Shown in pieces: positions 45,895-55,466 of a DNA stretch of 64,000 nucleotides; position 1 is the stretch's first letter; every line of letters starts with the position of its first letter. Where the stretch lies: the NCBI GenBank assembly GCA_020692565.1, contig JAIMKJ010000005.1, positions 97,524 to 161,523 of the forward strand, in the 5' to 3' direction. Source of the stretch: Thermomonas sp. (GTDB lineage: Bacteria > Pseudomonadota > Gammaproteobacteria > Xanthomonadales > Xanthomonadaceae). Made by a program: the position numbers and the translations under genes. The notes beneath the pieces are model-generated. The model did not search any database, was not told the DNA's origin, and worked only from the letters and a program-made list of their open reading frames with translations.

Positions 45895-46581
45895 TCAGTT
45901 TTCGGCGGCAGCGTTGCTCTTCGGCGATAGTCCCGCGGGCGATTTCAATGCCATGACCCGCGCGCCGGAAATGATCATCGTCACCATCGTGCTGAGCTGA
46001 TCGATCAGCTCGCGGTCGCGCTCCGGCGGCAGATCCATCGCCATCGCGCCCATCGCGAACACCAGGCGGGTGATGGCCTTCGACACCAGCGCGGGTTCGT
46101 GCATGACCGCGCCTTCGGCCGCCGCCAGCCGTACCAGGTCGGTGCGCAATTCGTCTTCGAAGAACGTCAGCTCGCGGTCGACCGCCTGCTTGAACGCGTC
46201 CGACCCCACGGTGCCTTCGCGCAGCAGCACGTGCAGCAGTTTGTCGTCGGCGCGGACCTGCTGCATGAAGGTCTCGACCGAACCGCGGACGATCCCGCGC
46301 TGGGTTTCGGCGCGATGGCGCGCGGCGCCGACGATCTTGCGCAGCGAGCGCCCGGCTAGGTCGATCAGCGCCACCGCCAGTTCGTCCATGTCGCGGAACT
46401 GGCGATAGAAGCTGTTGGGGGCGATGCCGGCCTCGCGCGCCACTTCGCGCAGGCTCAGGCTGGACACGCTGCGGTGCGGCCCGATCAGGCGCAGCGCCGC
46501 CGCAAGCAGGTCGTCCCGCGAGATCGAGGTCTTGCGCCCGGTGTGGAGGTCGGCGCTGTCTTCGGAAAGCTGTTCGGTCAC
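45895..46581 (-). CDS. TetR-family repressor, FabR/DesT-like
   Basis: 228 residues from a GTG. The DNA-binding domain (SSLSLREVAREAGIAPNSFY, then RQFRDMDELAVALIDLAG) matches FabR/DesT, repressors of unsaturated fatty acid genes that read the acyl-CoA or acyl-ACP pool. The C-terminal ligand-binding domain is helical. It faces a ferredoxin reductase-desaturase operon, with a 24-bp near-palindrome between them. This is the same plan as desT-desCB of Pseudomonas aeruginosa. Confidence 0.85.
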   Translation of the reverse strand: MTEQLSEDSADLHTGRKTSISRDDLLAAALRLIGPHRSVSSLSLREVAREAGIAPNSFYRQFRDMDELAVALIDLAGRSLRKIVGAARHRAETQRGIVRGSVETFMQQVRADDKLLHVLLREGTVGSDAFKQAVDRELTFFEDELRTDLVRLAAAEGAVMHEPALVSKAITRLVFAMGAMAMDLPPERDRELIDQLSTMVTMIISGARVMALKSPAGLSPKSNAAAEN

Positions 46582-46634
46582 GGGCGCGGGAGGGTAGGGC
46601 TGGAGTGACCGGCATCATAGCCTCGTCATAAAAT

Positions 46635-46658
46635 ATACACTTGTATAGACAAATGTAT
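46635..46658. promoter_or_regulatory. 24-bp near-palindrome, likely repressor operator
   Basis: The element starts ATACACTTGT and ends ACAAATGTAT, with 20 of 24 positions matching its reverse complement. It is AT-rich and lies 77 bases from the FabR-like start and 22 bases before the reductase start, ideal for control of both by the FabR/DesT-like repressor. Confidence 0.65.
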
Positions 46659-46680
46659 TCTCGTCTGTATAGTGGCGGTC

Positions 46681-47844
46681 ATGAACGCTGCCGCCACTCC
46701 CGTCCCCGATCCGACCAGCGCGCCTGCCAGCCCGCGAGTCCGACCGCGCCCCCTGCTGCAGCGCCTCGCGCGGACCCTGCTCGCGCCGGATGCCTTCGAT
46801 TTCTGGGCGTCCCGGCTACGGCCGGACTGGTCCTGGGACCGCCCGCTGGCGCGGATCGTGTCCCGCCAGGCGGAATCGGAGGATTCTTTCACCCTGTTGT
46901 TGCAGCCGAACCGTCACTGGCGCGGCTTCCAGCCCGGCCAGCATCTGAACATCGGCGCGGAGATCGAGGGCATCCGCATCACCCGCAGTTACAGCCTCAG
47001 CGACGCACCGCGCGCCGACGGCCGCATCGCGATCACGGTCAAGGCGATGCCCGGCGGCAAGCTCAGCCAGCACCTGTGCCACGCGGCGAAGGTCGGCGAG
47101 GTGCTCACGCTGGACGCGGCGTTCGGCGAGATGACCCTGCCGCAGACCCCGGAAGGCGCCTGGCTGTTCCTCGCTGCCGGCAGCGGCATCACCCCGCTGA
47201 TGGCGATGGTCCGCGCGCAGGCCGCGCTGGGCATGCCGGTGCCGCTGGCCCTGATCTACTGGGCGCGGACCCGCGCCGAGCTGTGCTTCGTCGAAGAACT
47301 GCGCGCACTGGCCGCGCGGCAGGCGAACTTCAGCGTCGACTTCGTGTTGACGCGGGATGCGGAAGCGGGCGATGGAGACGCGGGCGATCTCCATTACGGC
47401 CGCATCGATGCGCAGTCGCTGTCGATGCTCGCGCCCGATCTGCACCAGCGCCGCGTGTTCGCCTGCGGCCCGGACGGTTTCGTGGCCGCGGCGCGCGCTT
47501 TGGCCGCCGATCGCGCGGTCGCGTTCCGGTCCGAAGCCTTCACGCCGCCGCCGCACGCGGTGTTCGATGACGAAGGCGACGCACCGCGGCAGGTACGGAT
47601 CACGCTGGCGAACAGCGGACGCACGCTCGACGTGCCGCGCGGCATGTCCTTGCTCGCCGCGCTGGAAGAAGCCGGCCTGAAACCGGCCTCCGGCTGCCGC
47701 ATGGGCATCTGCAATACCTGCGCCTGCGGCAAACGCGCCGGCAGCACACGACATCTGCACACCGGCGATATCGAACATGAACCGGTATCCGCCCTGCGCC
47801 TGTGCGTGAACAGCGCCGGCAGCGATCTCATCCTGGACCTGTGA
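46681..47844 (+). CDS. ferredoxin reductase for fatty acid desaturase
   Basis: 387 residues. The FAD domain has ITRSYSLSDAP, the NAD(P) domain AAGSGITPLMAM, and a C-terminal 2Fe-2S ferredoxin domain has CRMGICNTCACGKR with a final Cys in LRLCVNSAG. It resembles DesC/VanB-type electron-transfer proteins and should pass electrons from NAD(P)H to the desaturase encoded 7 bases later. An upstream GTG at 46672 is in frame; I prefer the ATG. Confidence 0.87.
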   Translation: MNAAATPVPDPTSAPASPRVRPRPLLQRLARTLLAPDAFDFWASRLRPDWSWDRPLARIVSRQAESEDSFTLLLQPNRHWRGFQPGQHLNIGAEIEGIRITRSYSLSDAPRADGRIAITVKAMPGGKLSQHLCHAAKVGEVLTLDAAFGEMTLPQTPEGAWLFLAAGSGITPLMAMVRAQAALGMPVPLALIYWARTRAELCFVEELRALAARQANFSVDFVLTRDAEAGDGDAGDLHYGRIDAQSLSMLAPDLHQRRVFACGPDGFVAAARALAADRAVAFRSEAFTPPPHAVFDDEGDAPRQVRITLANSGRTLDVPRGMSLLAALEEAGLKPASGCRMGICNTCACGKRAGSTRHLHTGDIEHEPVSALRLCVNSAGSDLILDL

Positions 47845-47851
47845 CCCGACC

Positions 47852-49027
47852 ATGACCGCACACGCCGCCAATCGCGCGCTGACGTCCGAAGAACTCGAAC
47901 GCTTCGGCCATGAACTCGACGCCGTGCGTGCGCGCACCGCCGCCACGCTGGGCCAGCGCGATGCCGATTACATCCGTGCGGTGGTCGCCGGCGTGCGCTG
48001 GACCGGCTTCGCGGGGCGCCTGCTGCTGTGGGGCGGCGCGGTCGGCGGCGGCTTTCTGGGCGACTTTAGCCATTTCGCGCCGCTGTCGGCACTGATCGTC
48101 GGCACGTTGTTGCTGGGCTTGTCGAAGATCCTCGAAAACATGGAGCTGGGCCATAACGTCATGCACGGTCAGTACGACTGGATGCGCGACCCGCACCTCG
48201 ACGGCAAGACCTACGAGTGGGACATCGCCGGTACCGGCGACAACTGGCGCAAGACCCACAACTATCGTCATCACACGTGGACCAACGTCCGCGGCATGGA
48301 CGACGACATCGGCTACGGCCTGTTGCGTATTTTCCCCGAACAGCGCTGGAAGCCGTTCTACCTCGCGCAGCCGCTGGTCGCGGTGATCTTCGCGGTGCTG
48401 TTCGAGTGGGGCGTGGCGATCCAGGACCTGCGCCTGGGCCGCTGGTTCGCCGGCAAGATGAGCACCGCGAAACTGCGCGAAGCCTTCCGTCCGGTCGGCC
48501 GCAAGATGGGTCGCCAGATCCTCAGGGATTACGTGCTGTATCCGCTGCTGGCCGGCCCGTTCTTCCTGCCGGTGCTGCTGGGCAACGTCGTCGCCAACAT
48601 CATCCGCAATGTGTGGACCTACACCATCATCTTCTGCGGGCACTTCACCGCGGACGTGGAAACGTTCTCGAAGGAATCGGTGGTCGGCGAATCGCGCGGC
48701 CACTGGTACCTGCGCCAGCTGCGCGGCTCGTCCAATCTCACCGGCGGCAAGCTGATGAATCTGCTGTCGGGCAATCTCAGCCACCAGATCGAACATCATT
48801 TCTATCCCGACCTGCCCGCCAACCGTTATGCGGCGATGGCGGTGGACGTGCGCGAGATCTGCGCGCGCTACGGCCAGCACTACAACACCGGCTCGCTGCC
48901 GAAACAGTTCGGGCAGGTGATCTGGCGGATTCTGCGGCATTCGTTGCCGAGCAGATCGAAAGTGCGTCGAGCGCCCGCGTCCGACGCATGCAGCGTTCAA
49001 TTCGAGGGCGGCGCGGCCGAAGTCTGA
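47852..49027 (+). CDS. acyl desaturase, DesB-like
   Basis: 391 residues, a membrane di-iron desaturase. The three His boxes are GHNVMHGQ (His101, His105), THNYRHHTW (136, 140, 141) and HQIEHHFYPD (about 313). It carries several hydrophobic helices. It should introduce double bonds into acyl chains of lipids or acyl-CoA using electrons from the neighbouring reductase, under control of the FabR/DesT-like repressor. The 3' end overlaps the convergent acetamidase-like gene by 31 bases. Confidence 0.9.
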   Translation: MTAHAANRALTSEELERFGHELDAVRARTAATLGQRDADYIRAVVAGVRWTGFAGRLLLWGGAVGGGFLGDFSHFAPLSALIVGTLLLGLSKILENMELGHNVMHGQYDWMRDPHLDGKTYEWDIAGTGDNWRKTHNYRHHTWTNVRGMDDDIGYGLLRIFPEQRWKPFYLAQPLVAVIFAVLFEWGVAIQDLRLGRWFAGKMSTAKLREAFRPVGRKMGRQILRDYVLYPLLAGPFFLPVLLGNVVANIIRNVWTYTIIFCGHFTADVETFSKESVVGESRGHWYLRQLRGSSNLTGGKLMNLLSGNLSHQIEHHFYPDLPANRYAAMAVDVREICARYGQHYNTGSLPKQFGQVIWRILRHSLPSRSKVRRAPASDACSVQFEGGAAEV

Positions 49028-50358
49028 GCATCGCCCGACGGGCCGGCGATGCTTCGCAGCCCTGCGAGCCTGGATTTTTCGATCTTCGCGGCGAGGCCTA
49101 CGTTGCGCCCGGCCAGATTCGCGACCACGTACTCGACCGAGCTGCCGAGCACCTGCGCGCTTTCCGAAAGCGTCAGGCCGTAATCCTGCTCCAGCCATTG
49201 CGTCAGTCCCGCAGTCGCCATGCGCAGCGCGTCGTCCAGCGAGCCGGCTTGGCCGAGCACCATGATGTGCGTCGGCGATTCGATGCGCGGCATGGCGATC
49301 GATCTGCCGCGCAGGACGTCGACGGAAAACTCCACGTCCATCGAGATTTCCAGTGCGAACTGCGAAGTCTCGCCATCACCCTGCAACGCATGCGCGTCGC
49401 CGAGATACAGTAACGCGCCGGGCTGCGATACCGGCAGATAGACGATGCTGCCTTCGATGATTTCGTTGAAATCCATATTTCCGCCGAAGCGGCCGGTATC
49501 GCCCGTCGATGGCGGGGCGAAACCGAATCCCGGCGCCACCGCCAGGCCGCCCAGCATCGGGCGCAGCGGCACCTTGAAATCCTTCAGTCGCCCGCTGGAC
49601 GGTTCGGGACTTGCGAATCCCGCTTCCAGGTCGATCTTCCAGCGCACCGGCTTGCCGAGTTCGCCGGCTCTTGCGGCAAGGCCCGTGCTGCGCGCGCGGC
49701 CGACGATGTCGTCCAGGCTGTCGGCGTAGTTCCTGTTGGGACGCAGGCGTTCGATCCTGACGACCAGCGTGTCGCCCGGAGACGCCGTCGCAATGTAGAA
49801 CGGGCCGGTCTGCGGGTTGCCGTAGAGTGCGCGGGTGACGCCATGCGCATCGACGCCGCCGGAGTCGATGGTGGTCGTCTGCACGCTGTCGCCGGGCCAG
49901 ATCGTCAGCACCGGTTTGCGGTGCTGCGAAAATTCGTTGGAATAATCGGTCGGTTCGAAGACGTGGCGCTTCGGCCCGCCCGCAGGTCTGGCGGGGATCA
50001 GGTTGGCGACGAAGGCATGCGCGACCCGACGTTCCGGGTCGTTGCTGTCGGGGAAATCGGCCGTGCCTTCGATGGTGGTGCCGACGCGTTCGCCGACGTA
50101 GGAAAACATCGTCCTGTCCGGGTCCGTGACCACGAAGCGGAGCGTATTTCCATCGATATCGCCTTCGAGCGCGTCGCCGTCCAGCGTGCCGCCGAGTCGA
50201 TCTCCGTTCCGGGTCAGGTCGAGCTCCGAATACATCGGATTGCCCCAGCGGTCGGTCGTGACCACCCAGCTTTCGCGTACGCGCTCATTGGCAAGCAGCA
50301 CCGGCGAGGCCAGACACATCAACAGCACGAACACATTCAGCGTGACGGACTTCAGCAT
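48997..50358 (-). CDS. secreted acetamidase/formamidase-family protein
   Basis: 453 residues. An N-terminal signal peptide (KSVTLNVFVLLMCLASPVLL) is unusual for this family, which is mostly cytoplasmic. After an N-terminal beta domain (about 25-140) comes the acetamidase/formamidase fold with IWPGDSVQTTTIDSGGVD, GPFYIATASPGDTLVV, FGGNMDFNEIIEGSIVYLPV and LYLGDAHALQGDGE. It probably hydrolyses an amide in the periplasm; the substrate is unknown. Confidence 0.82.
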   Translation of the reverse strand: MLKSVTLNVFVLLMCLASPVLLANERVRESWVVTTDRWGNPMYSELDLTRNGDRLGGTLDGDALEGDIDGNTLRFVVTDPDRTMFSYVGERVGTTIEGTADFPDSNDPERRVAHAFVANLIPARPAGGPKRHVFEPTDYSNEFSQHRKPVLTIWPGDSVQTTTIDSGGVDAHGVTRALYGNPQTGPFYIATASPGDTLVVRIERLRPNRNYADSLDDIVGRARSTGLAARAGELGKPVRWKIDLEAGFASPEPSSGRLKDFKVPLRPMLGGLAVAPGFGFAPPSTGDTGRFGGNMDFNEIIEGSIVYLPVSQPGALLYLGDAHALQGDGETSQFALEISMDVEFSVDVLRGRSIAMPRIESPTHIMVLGQAGSLDDALRMATAGLTQWLEQDYGLTLSESAQVLGSSVEYVVANLAGRNVGLAAKIEKSRLAGLRSIAGPSGDAQTSAAPPSN

Positions 50359-50465
50359 GGCGGCACCCGATGATCGAATCTCTTATGGATGCGCCGCCGG
50401 GGAAAAGCGTTGCATGGATCGAGGTTCGGCATACAAACGCCGCGCAACGCCGACACCGATCCGGC

Positions 50466-51404
50466 TTACGCCAACAACGCTTCCAGCACCGCCATCCGCA
50501 CCGCCACGCCGTTCGCGACCTGCCGGAGAATCAGCGACCGCGGGCCGTCGGCGACCGCGTCGTCGATTTCCACGCCGCGGTTCATCGGGCCGGGGTGCAT
50601 CACCACTGCATCGGGTGCGGCGCGTTTGAGGCGCGCTGCGGTCAGGCCGTAATCGTGGTGATAATCCTCCAGCGAGGACACCAGGCCTTCCTCCATCCGT
50701 TCGCGCTGCAGGCGCAGCATCATCAGCACGTCGGCGCCGACCAGCGCTTCGTCGAAGTCGCGGGTAACATGGCAACCGTGCAGGGTTTCGTCGTCGGGCA
50801 GCAGCGATTCGGGCGCGCAGACGCGGATTTCCGCCGCGCCCAGCGTTCGCAGCGCGTGCAGGTCCGAGCGCGCGACCCGCGAGTGTCTGATGTCGCCGAT
50901 GATCGCGACCTTCAGCGTCGAGAAATCGCGGCCCTTGGCCTGACGCAGGGTCAGCATGTCCAGCAGGCCCTGGGTGGGATGCGCGCTACGGCCGTCGCCG
51001 GCGTTGATCAGCGCGGTCGCGGGTTCCGCCGCGGCGGCGAGCGCGGCCACCGCGCCGTCCTGCTTGTGGCGGATCACGAAGCCGCGTACGCCCATCGCTT
51101 CGATGTTCTTCAGTGTGTCGCGCGCGGTTTCGCCCTTGGTGGTGGACGAGGTGGCGGCGTCGAAGCTCAGCACGTCGGCGCCGAGCCGCTGCGCCGCGCG
51201 CTGGAAACTCAGGCGGGTGCGCGTGGACGGCTCGAAAAACAGCGTGCAGATCGCGCTGCCGGCCAGCGCGTCGCGGGCATCGTGTCCGTCCGCGAAATGC
51301 TGCGCGCGGTCGAGCAGGGCGACCATTGCGTCGCGCGGCAGGCCATCGAGCGTGAGCAGATGGCGGAGGCGGCCGTCCGCGCCGAATTGGGAAGATGTCG
51401 ACAT
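50466..51404 (-). CDS. pyrB: aspartate carbamoyltransferase catalytic subunit
   Basis: 312 residues. FFEPSTRTRLSF is the carbamoyl phosphate site; HPTQGLLDMLTL and HPGPMNRGVEID are the aspartate-side motifs. It commits carbamoyl phosphate to pyrimidine synthesis. No pyrI is adjacent, in line with species using a pyrB with or without a pyrC-like partner elsewhere. The start lies 5 bases after the ruvX stop, so it is likely co-transcribed. Confidence 0.95.
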   Translation of the reverse strand: MSTSSQFGADGRLRHLLTLDGLPRDAMVALLDRAQHFADGHDARDALAGSAICTLFFEPSTRTRLSFQRAAQRLGADVLSFDAATSSTTKGETARDTLKNIEAMGVRGFVIRHKQDGAVAALAAAAEPATALINAGDGRSAHPTQGLLDMLTLRQAKGRDFSTLKVAIIGDIRHSRVARSDLHALRTLGAAEIRVCAPESLLPDDETLHGCHVTRDFDEALVGADVLMMLRLQRERMEEGLVSSLEDYHHDYGLTAARLKRAAPDAVVMHPGPMNRGVEIDDAVADGPRSLILRQVANGVAVRMAVLEALLA

Positions 51405-51409
51405 CGGAT

Positions 51410-51910
51410 TCACTCGGAGAGGCGATCGTCGGGGCGATCGTCGAGACTTTCGTTGATCACGACCGCATCCTGCGGTGCAGCCAGCCAGCGTTCGAGGATC
51501 ACCGCCGCGGCCACCGCATCCAGCAGTTCCGCATCGCGGCGTTTGCGCTTGCCGTCGGCGCGGTCCGCGGCGAAGCGCTGCGCCGCTTCCTGCGAACTGT
51601 TGCGCTCGTCGATCATCGCCACCGGCAGCGCGAACTTCGCGCGCAGGGCGTGCGCGAACGCGCGGGCGCGGACCCGGATCGGCTGGTCGCCGCCGTCGAG
51701 CGTCATCGGATCGCCGACGATGAAGCCGATCGGGCGCCATTCGCGCTGCAGTTTCTCGATGGCTTTCCAGTCGATCTGCTCGTCGTGCACGTCGACCACG
51801 GCCAGCGCGCGGGCGCCGAGGCCGAAGCCGCTGTCGACCGCGACCCCGATCCTGCGCGCGCCAACGTCGAACCCCAGCACGATGCCGCCGGTGCGGAGGG
51901 TGTCGCTCAT
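51410..51910 (-). CDS. ruvX: Holliday junction resolvase-like RuvX/YqgF
   Basis: 166 residues with an RNase H-like fold. The first active-site Asp is in [23 protein letters not shown] and [17 protein letters not shown] hold the others. YqgF proteins process pre-16S rRNA in E. coli. The gene overlaps yqgE upstream by 4 bases and is followed closely by pyrB, a common gammaproteobacterial order. Confidence 0.9.
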   Translation of the reverse strand: MSDTLRTGGIVLGFDVGARRIGVAVDSGFGLGARALAVVDVHDEQIDWKAIEKLQREWRPIGFIVGDPMTLDGGDQPIRVRARAFAHALRAKFALPVAMIDERNSSQEAAQRFAADRADGKRKRRDAELLDAVAAAVILERWLAAPQDAVVINESLDDRPDDRLSE

Positions 51911-52473
51911 GCGTGACCGCTGTAGTCCGTCACCCGCGCGAGGTCCACGCCGATGCGGCCTGCGGCGGCCTGCCAGCGGGCCTCCAGCGGCAGCGAGAAC
52001 AGCAGATCCGGGTCGCTGTCGGCGGTGATCCAGGTGGTTTCGGACAGTTCCTGTTCGAGTTGGCCGGCGCCCCAGCCGGCGCAGCCCAGCACGACGGTGG
52101 AGCGCGAGGGGCCATCCCCCGCAGCCAAGGCCTCGAGCACGTCGCGCGAGGTGGTCACGTACAGGCCGTCGACGATTTCGAGGGTCGAATCCCAGCGCCG
52201 TTCGCCGTCGTGCAGCACGAAGCCGCGCTCGGGGTGCACCGGGCCGCCGGCCAGCACCCGGCGTTCGCACAGGGCGACGTCTTCGCTGCGGATGCCCATC
52301 TGTTCGAGCACTTCGCCGAGCGTGTATTCGGAGGGACGGTTGATGACCAGACCCATCGCCCCCTCGCTGTCGTGCTGACAGATCAGGGCGACGGCGCGGG
52401 AGAAGTTGGGATCGGCCAACGACGGCAGCGCGATCAGCAACTGGTTGGCGAGGGGCGTGGCATCGGGCAGCAT
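51907..52473 (-). CDS. YqgE/AlgH family protein
   Basis: 188 residues with the UPF0301 signatures [20 protein letters not shown] and [19 protein letters not shown], plus [19 protein letters not shown]. Its function is uncertain: AlgH is linked to alginate control in Pseudomonas. It is coupled to ruvX by a 4-base overlap. Confidence 0.9.
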   Translation of the reverse strand: MLPDATPLANQLLIALPSLADPNFSRAVALICQHDSEGAMGLVINRPSEYTLGEVLEQMGIRSEDVALCERRVLAGGPVHPERGFVLHDGERRWDSTLEIVDGLYVTTSRDVLEALAAGDGPSRSTVVLGCAGWGAGQLEQELSETTWITADSDPDLLFSLPLEARWQAAAGRIGVDLARVTDYSGHA

Positions 52474-52600
52474 GGCCGCATTGTAAGGGATGGTCGTATC
52501 GGGCGATGATCGCGCGGTGCGGCGCGAGCAGAAGCGTCTCTTGCTCCCGGCCGGATGCCGCGCCTCCGGTGGCTCGTCACACTGTCAGGGAAGAAACCCC

Positions 52601-53746
52601 ATGTCTGTCTCCTTCATGCCATTCCACGCCATGCCTGTCCAAGACGCCGTCCGGCGGCACGCCATGTCTGCCGCACTGGTCGCCCCCTTGCTCGTTGCCG
52701 CGCTGTTCCTGCCCGTTGCGACGGCTGCAGCTCCGATCCGCACCATGCCCGTGGCCGCCGTCGGGAACGGCCCTGCCACGCCTGCCGAACGCGGTGCGCT
52801 GATCCGGCGTTTCGTACTGAAGTGGGGTGGTTACGCCGAGCGCGTGTATGGCGTGGACGTCGGCGTCTGGAGCGGTCGCATGGTGCCGACCTTCGCCCGC
52901 GGCGATGCCGACAATCTCCGCGAGGCGCTGCGCCGCGACACGTTCGAGGGTGCGTTGGCGGCGTTGGGCGGCGTCGGGCACCGCGTCGGCGACGATCGCA
53001 TCATCGACGGGCTGGCTGCGACCGCGCCGGGGACGCCTGTGCGGCAGATTCCGGCGCTCGGCAAGGCGCTCGGCGCATTGGGCGAAGATCTGGTCTATAC
53101 GCCGATCCAGCCCTGCAGGATCGTGGACACCCGCAATGCCGGAGGCGCGATCGGCGCCGGCCAGACCCGCAGTTTCAAGGCGGCGGGCACCAGCAGTTAC
53201 GCGGGCCAGGGCGGCAGCACCGGCAACTGCGGCATGCAGGGCGAGATTCCTTCGGCCGTCGCGCTGAACGTCACCGCCGTGGTGCCGGTCCAGGCCGGCT
53301 ACGCCACCGTCTTCCCGCATGCGGCCGTCCGTCCGGACACCGCGAGCGTGAACTACGCCGCCGGCGCCATCGTCAACAGCGCGATCATCGCCAAGATTCC
53401 GAATCCGGCGCTGAATCTCGATTTTTCGATCTTTTCCTTCGCCCAGTCCGACTTCGTGGTCGACATCGTCGGTTATTTCGCGCCGCCGCGCGCCACCGCG
53501 CTGTCGTGCGTCGACAGTGGCCTGGCAACCGTGACGATCGGCGTGGGCGCGACCGGGCAGGTCACCGCGCCGGCCTGCGCGGCAGGCTATACCGCGACCC
53601 AGCTCGACTGCGAATCCGGCTCGTGGTTCATGCCGATCGTGTTCTCCAGCCTGCGCGGCGGCGGCATCTGCGGTGCACGCAACAACGGCAGCACCAGTGC
53701 GGTCCTCACCGCGGCGCGGCGCTGCTGCCGCGTGCCGGGACGCTGA
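52601..53746 (+). CDS. secreted protein of unknown function
   Basis: 381 residues. The start at 52601 has an AGGGA site and leads through a hydrophobic segment to a likely signal cleavage near VATAAAPIR. In the middle, IQPCRIVDTRNAGGAIGAGQ is a motif seen in many exported proteins, followed by beta-rich sequence with TAVVPVQAGYATVFPHAA. Near the C-terminus are several Cys pairs (SCVDSG, APACAAG, QLDCESG, GICGARN, RRCCRV). It may be surface or extracellular. No function can be assigned. Confidence 0.65.
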   Translation: MSVSFMPFHAMPVQDAVRRHAMSAALVAPLLVAALFLPVATAAAPIRTMPVAAVGNGPATPAERGALIRRFVLKWGGYAERVYGVDVGVWSGRMVPTFARGDADNLREALRRDTFEGALAALGGVGHRVGDDRIIDGLAATAPGTPVRQIPALGKALGALGEDLVYTPIQPCRIVDTRNAGGAIGAGQTRSFKAAGTSSYAGQGGSTGNCGMQGEIPSAVALNVTAVVPVQAGYATVFPHAAVRPDTASVNYAAGAIVNSAIIAKIPNPALNLDFSIFSFAQSDFVVDIVGYFAPPRATALSCVDSGLATVTIGVGATGQVTAPACAAGYTATQLDCESGSWFMPIVFSSLRGGGICGARNNGSTSAVLTAARRCCRVPGR

Positions 53747-53802
53747 GTTCGCGGAACCCGTGCGGATAAACGGGCCGGCCGGCCTCAAGGCCTAATGCCA
53801 GT

Positions 53803-53827
53803 CAGTGAACGCTGACCGGCTTTTTTG
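53803..53827 (+). terminator. Rho-independent terminator
   Basis: A stem of GCCAGTCAG with CTGACCGGC (one mismatch) is followed by TTTTTT, about 57 bases after the upstream plus-strand gene. Confidence 0.75.
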
Positions 53828-53848
53828 CATTCGCGGGGCTCTGTTTTT

Positions 53849-53914
53849 GTAGAGCGGCCTTCAGGCCGCCGATCGCTCGCGGCAAAAGCTTCAGCGGCCT
53901 GAAGGCCGCTCTAC
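53849..53914. repeat. palindromic element (GCGGCCTTCAGGCCGC family)
   Basis: A perfect 21-bp inverted repeat: arms at 53849-53869 and 53894-53914, with core GCGGCCTTCAGGCCGC and GTAGA at the outer end. The loop is 24 bases. The same unit occurs at 62539-62607. It is a REP-type element distinct from the AGGGGCTTCAGCCCC family. Confidence 0.8.
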
Positions 53915-53943
53915 GAACGGCAGATTGAGCGTCGTGGAACGGA

Positions 53944-54573
53944 TCAACCCAGCAGCGGCACCCCGGTCTTCTCGCGCAGTTCGTCGTGGCTTACGCCCGG
54001 GGCGGCTTCGATCAATGTCAGGCCGTCGGCGGTCACGTCCATCACCGCGAGGTCGGTGATGATGCGGTCGACCACGCCCACGCCGGTCAGTGGCAGGGTG
54101 CATTCGGGCAGGATCTTGTGCTCGCCGTTCTTGGCGGTGTGCTCCATCACCACCACCACCCGGCGCACACCGGCGACCAGATCCATCGCGCCGCCCATGC
54201 CCTTGACCATCTTGCCGGGCACCATCCAGTTGGCGAGGTCGCCCTTGTGGGTGACCTGCATCGCGCCGAGGATCGCAAGGTCGATGTGGCCGCCGCGGAT
54301 CATCGCGAACGAGTCGTGGCTGCCGAAGTAGCTGGCGCCGGAACGCGCGGTCACGGTCTGCTTGCCGGCGTTGATGAGGTCGGCGTCCACTTCGTCGTCG
54401 GTCGGGAATGGGCCGATGCCGAGCAGGCCGTTCTCGCTCTGCAGCCACACGTCCATGCCTTCGGGAATGAAGTTGGCGACCAGGGTGGGGAGGCCGATGC
54501 CCAGATTCACGTAGGCGCCGTCGCTGAGTTCCTGTGCGGCGCGCTGCGCCATTTCGTCGCGGGTCCAGGCCAT
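53944..54573 (-). CDS. scoB: succinyl-CoA:3-ketoacid CoA transferase subunit B
   Basis: 209 residues. The catalytic Glu is in [29 protein letters not shown] and [20 protein letters not shown] are family motifs. With ScoA it moves CoA from succinyl-CoA to acetoacetate or related ketoacids. It overlaps the scoA stop by one base (TAATG). Confidence 0.92.
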   Translation of the reverse strand: MAWTRDEMAQRAAQELSDGAYVNLGIGLPTLVANFIPEGMDVWLQSENGLLGIGPFPTDDEVDADLINAGKQTVTARSGASYFGSHDSFAMIRGGHIDLAILGAMQVTHKGDLANWMVPGKMVKGMGGAMDLVAGVRRVVVVMEHTAKNGEHKILPECTLPLTGVGVVDRIITDLAVMDVTADGLTLIEAAPGVSHDELREKTGVPLLG

Positions 54574-55286
54574 TACTTGTCTCCCACGCGCACGGTGCGC
54601 TGTTCGATGCGTTTCTCGGGCGTGGGATTGACCACGATGCGGTCGACATAGATGCCGGGCAGATGGACGTGATCGGGGTCGATCTCGCCGATCTCCACCA
54701 GTTGCTCGACTTCCGCCACGCACACCTTGCCGGCCATCGCACAGGCCGGGTTGAAGTTGCGCGCGGTCTTGCGGAACACCAGATTGCCGGCTTTGTCGGC
54801 TTTCCACGCCTTGATCAGCGACACATCGGCCTTCAGCGCGGTTTCCATCACGTACCAGTGGCCGTCGGGGAACTGGCGGGTTTCCTTGCCTTCGGCCACC
54901 ACCGTGCCGTAGCCGGTGCGCACGAAGAACGCAGGGATGCCGGCGCCACCGGCGCGCAGGCGCTCGGCCAGCGTGCCCTGCGGGTTGAATTCGAGTTCGA
55001 GTTCGCCGGACAGATACTGGCGCTCGAATTCCTTGTTTTCGCCGACGTAGGACGAAATCATCTTCTTGATCTGCCGGGTGCCCAGCAGCATGCCCAGGCC
55101 GAAGCCGTCGACACCGGCGTTGTTGGAGATCGCGGTCAGGCCTTTGACGCCGGAATCGCGCAGCGCGGCGATCAGCGCTTCGGGAATGCCGCAGAGGCCG
55201 AAGCCGCCGACCGCGAGGGTCTGATCGTCCGCGACGAGGCCGCGCAGCGCTTCGGCCGCGTTCGGAAAGATTTTGTGACTGCTCAT
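54573..55286 (-). CDS. scoA: succinyl-CoA:3-ketoacid CoA transferase subunit A
   Basis: 237 residues with the CoA-binding [30 protein letters not shown] and [20 protein letters not shown] motifs of subunit A. It forms the heterodimer with ScoB. It starts at the ATG at 55286; a long upstream extension in frame has no family likeness. Confidence 0.92.
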   Translation of the reverse strand: MSSHKIFPNAAEALRGLVADDQTLAVGGFGLCGIPEALIAALRDSGVKGLTAISNNAGVDGFGLGMLLGTRQIKKMISSYVGENKEFERQYLSGELELEFNPQGTLAERLRAGGAGIPAFFVRTGYGTVVAEGKETRQFPDGHWYVMETALKADVSLIKAWKADKAGNLVFRKTARNFNPACAMAGKVCVAEVEQLVEIGEIDPDHVHLPGIYVDRIVVNPTPEKRIEQRTVRVGDK

Positions 55287-55466
55287 GCCGACACCGTGCG
55301 TTGCATGCGGAAACTCCTGGCAGAACGTGGGGGTCCGTACGGTCGAAAGGCTCGAAGCCGTGCGGGAGGGGTCCGTGGAGCGGGCAAGTTTACCGGCTGC
55401 ATCGGGTCGCGGCACACCGTACTTTGGGGCATGTCGGTTGGCCCGCGTCCGGCTAGACTCGACGGC

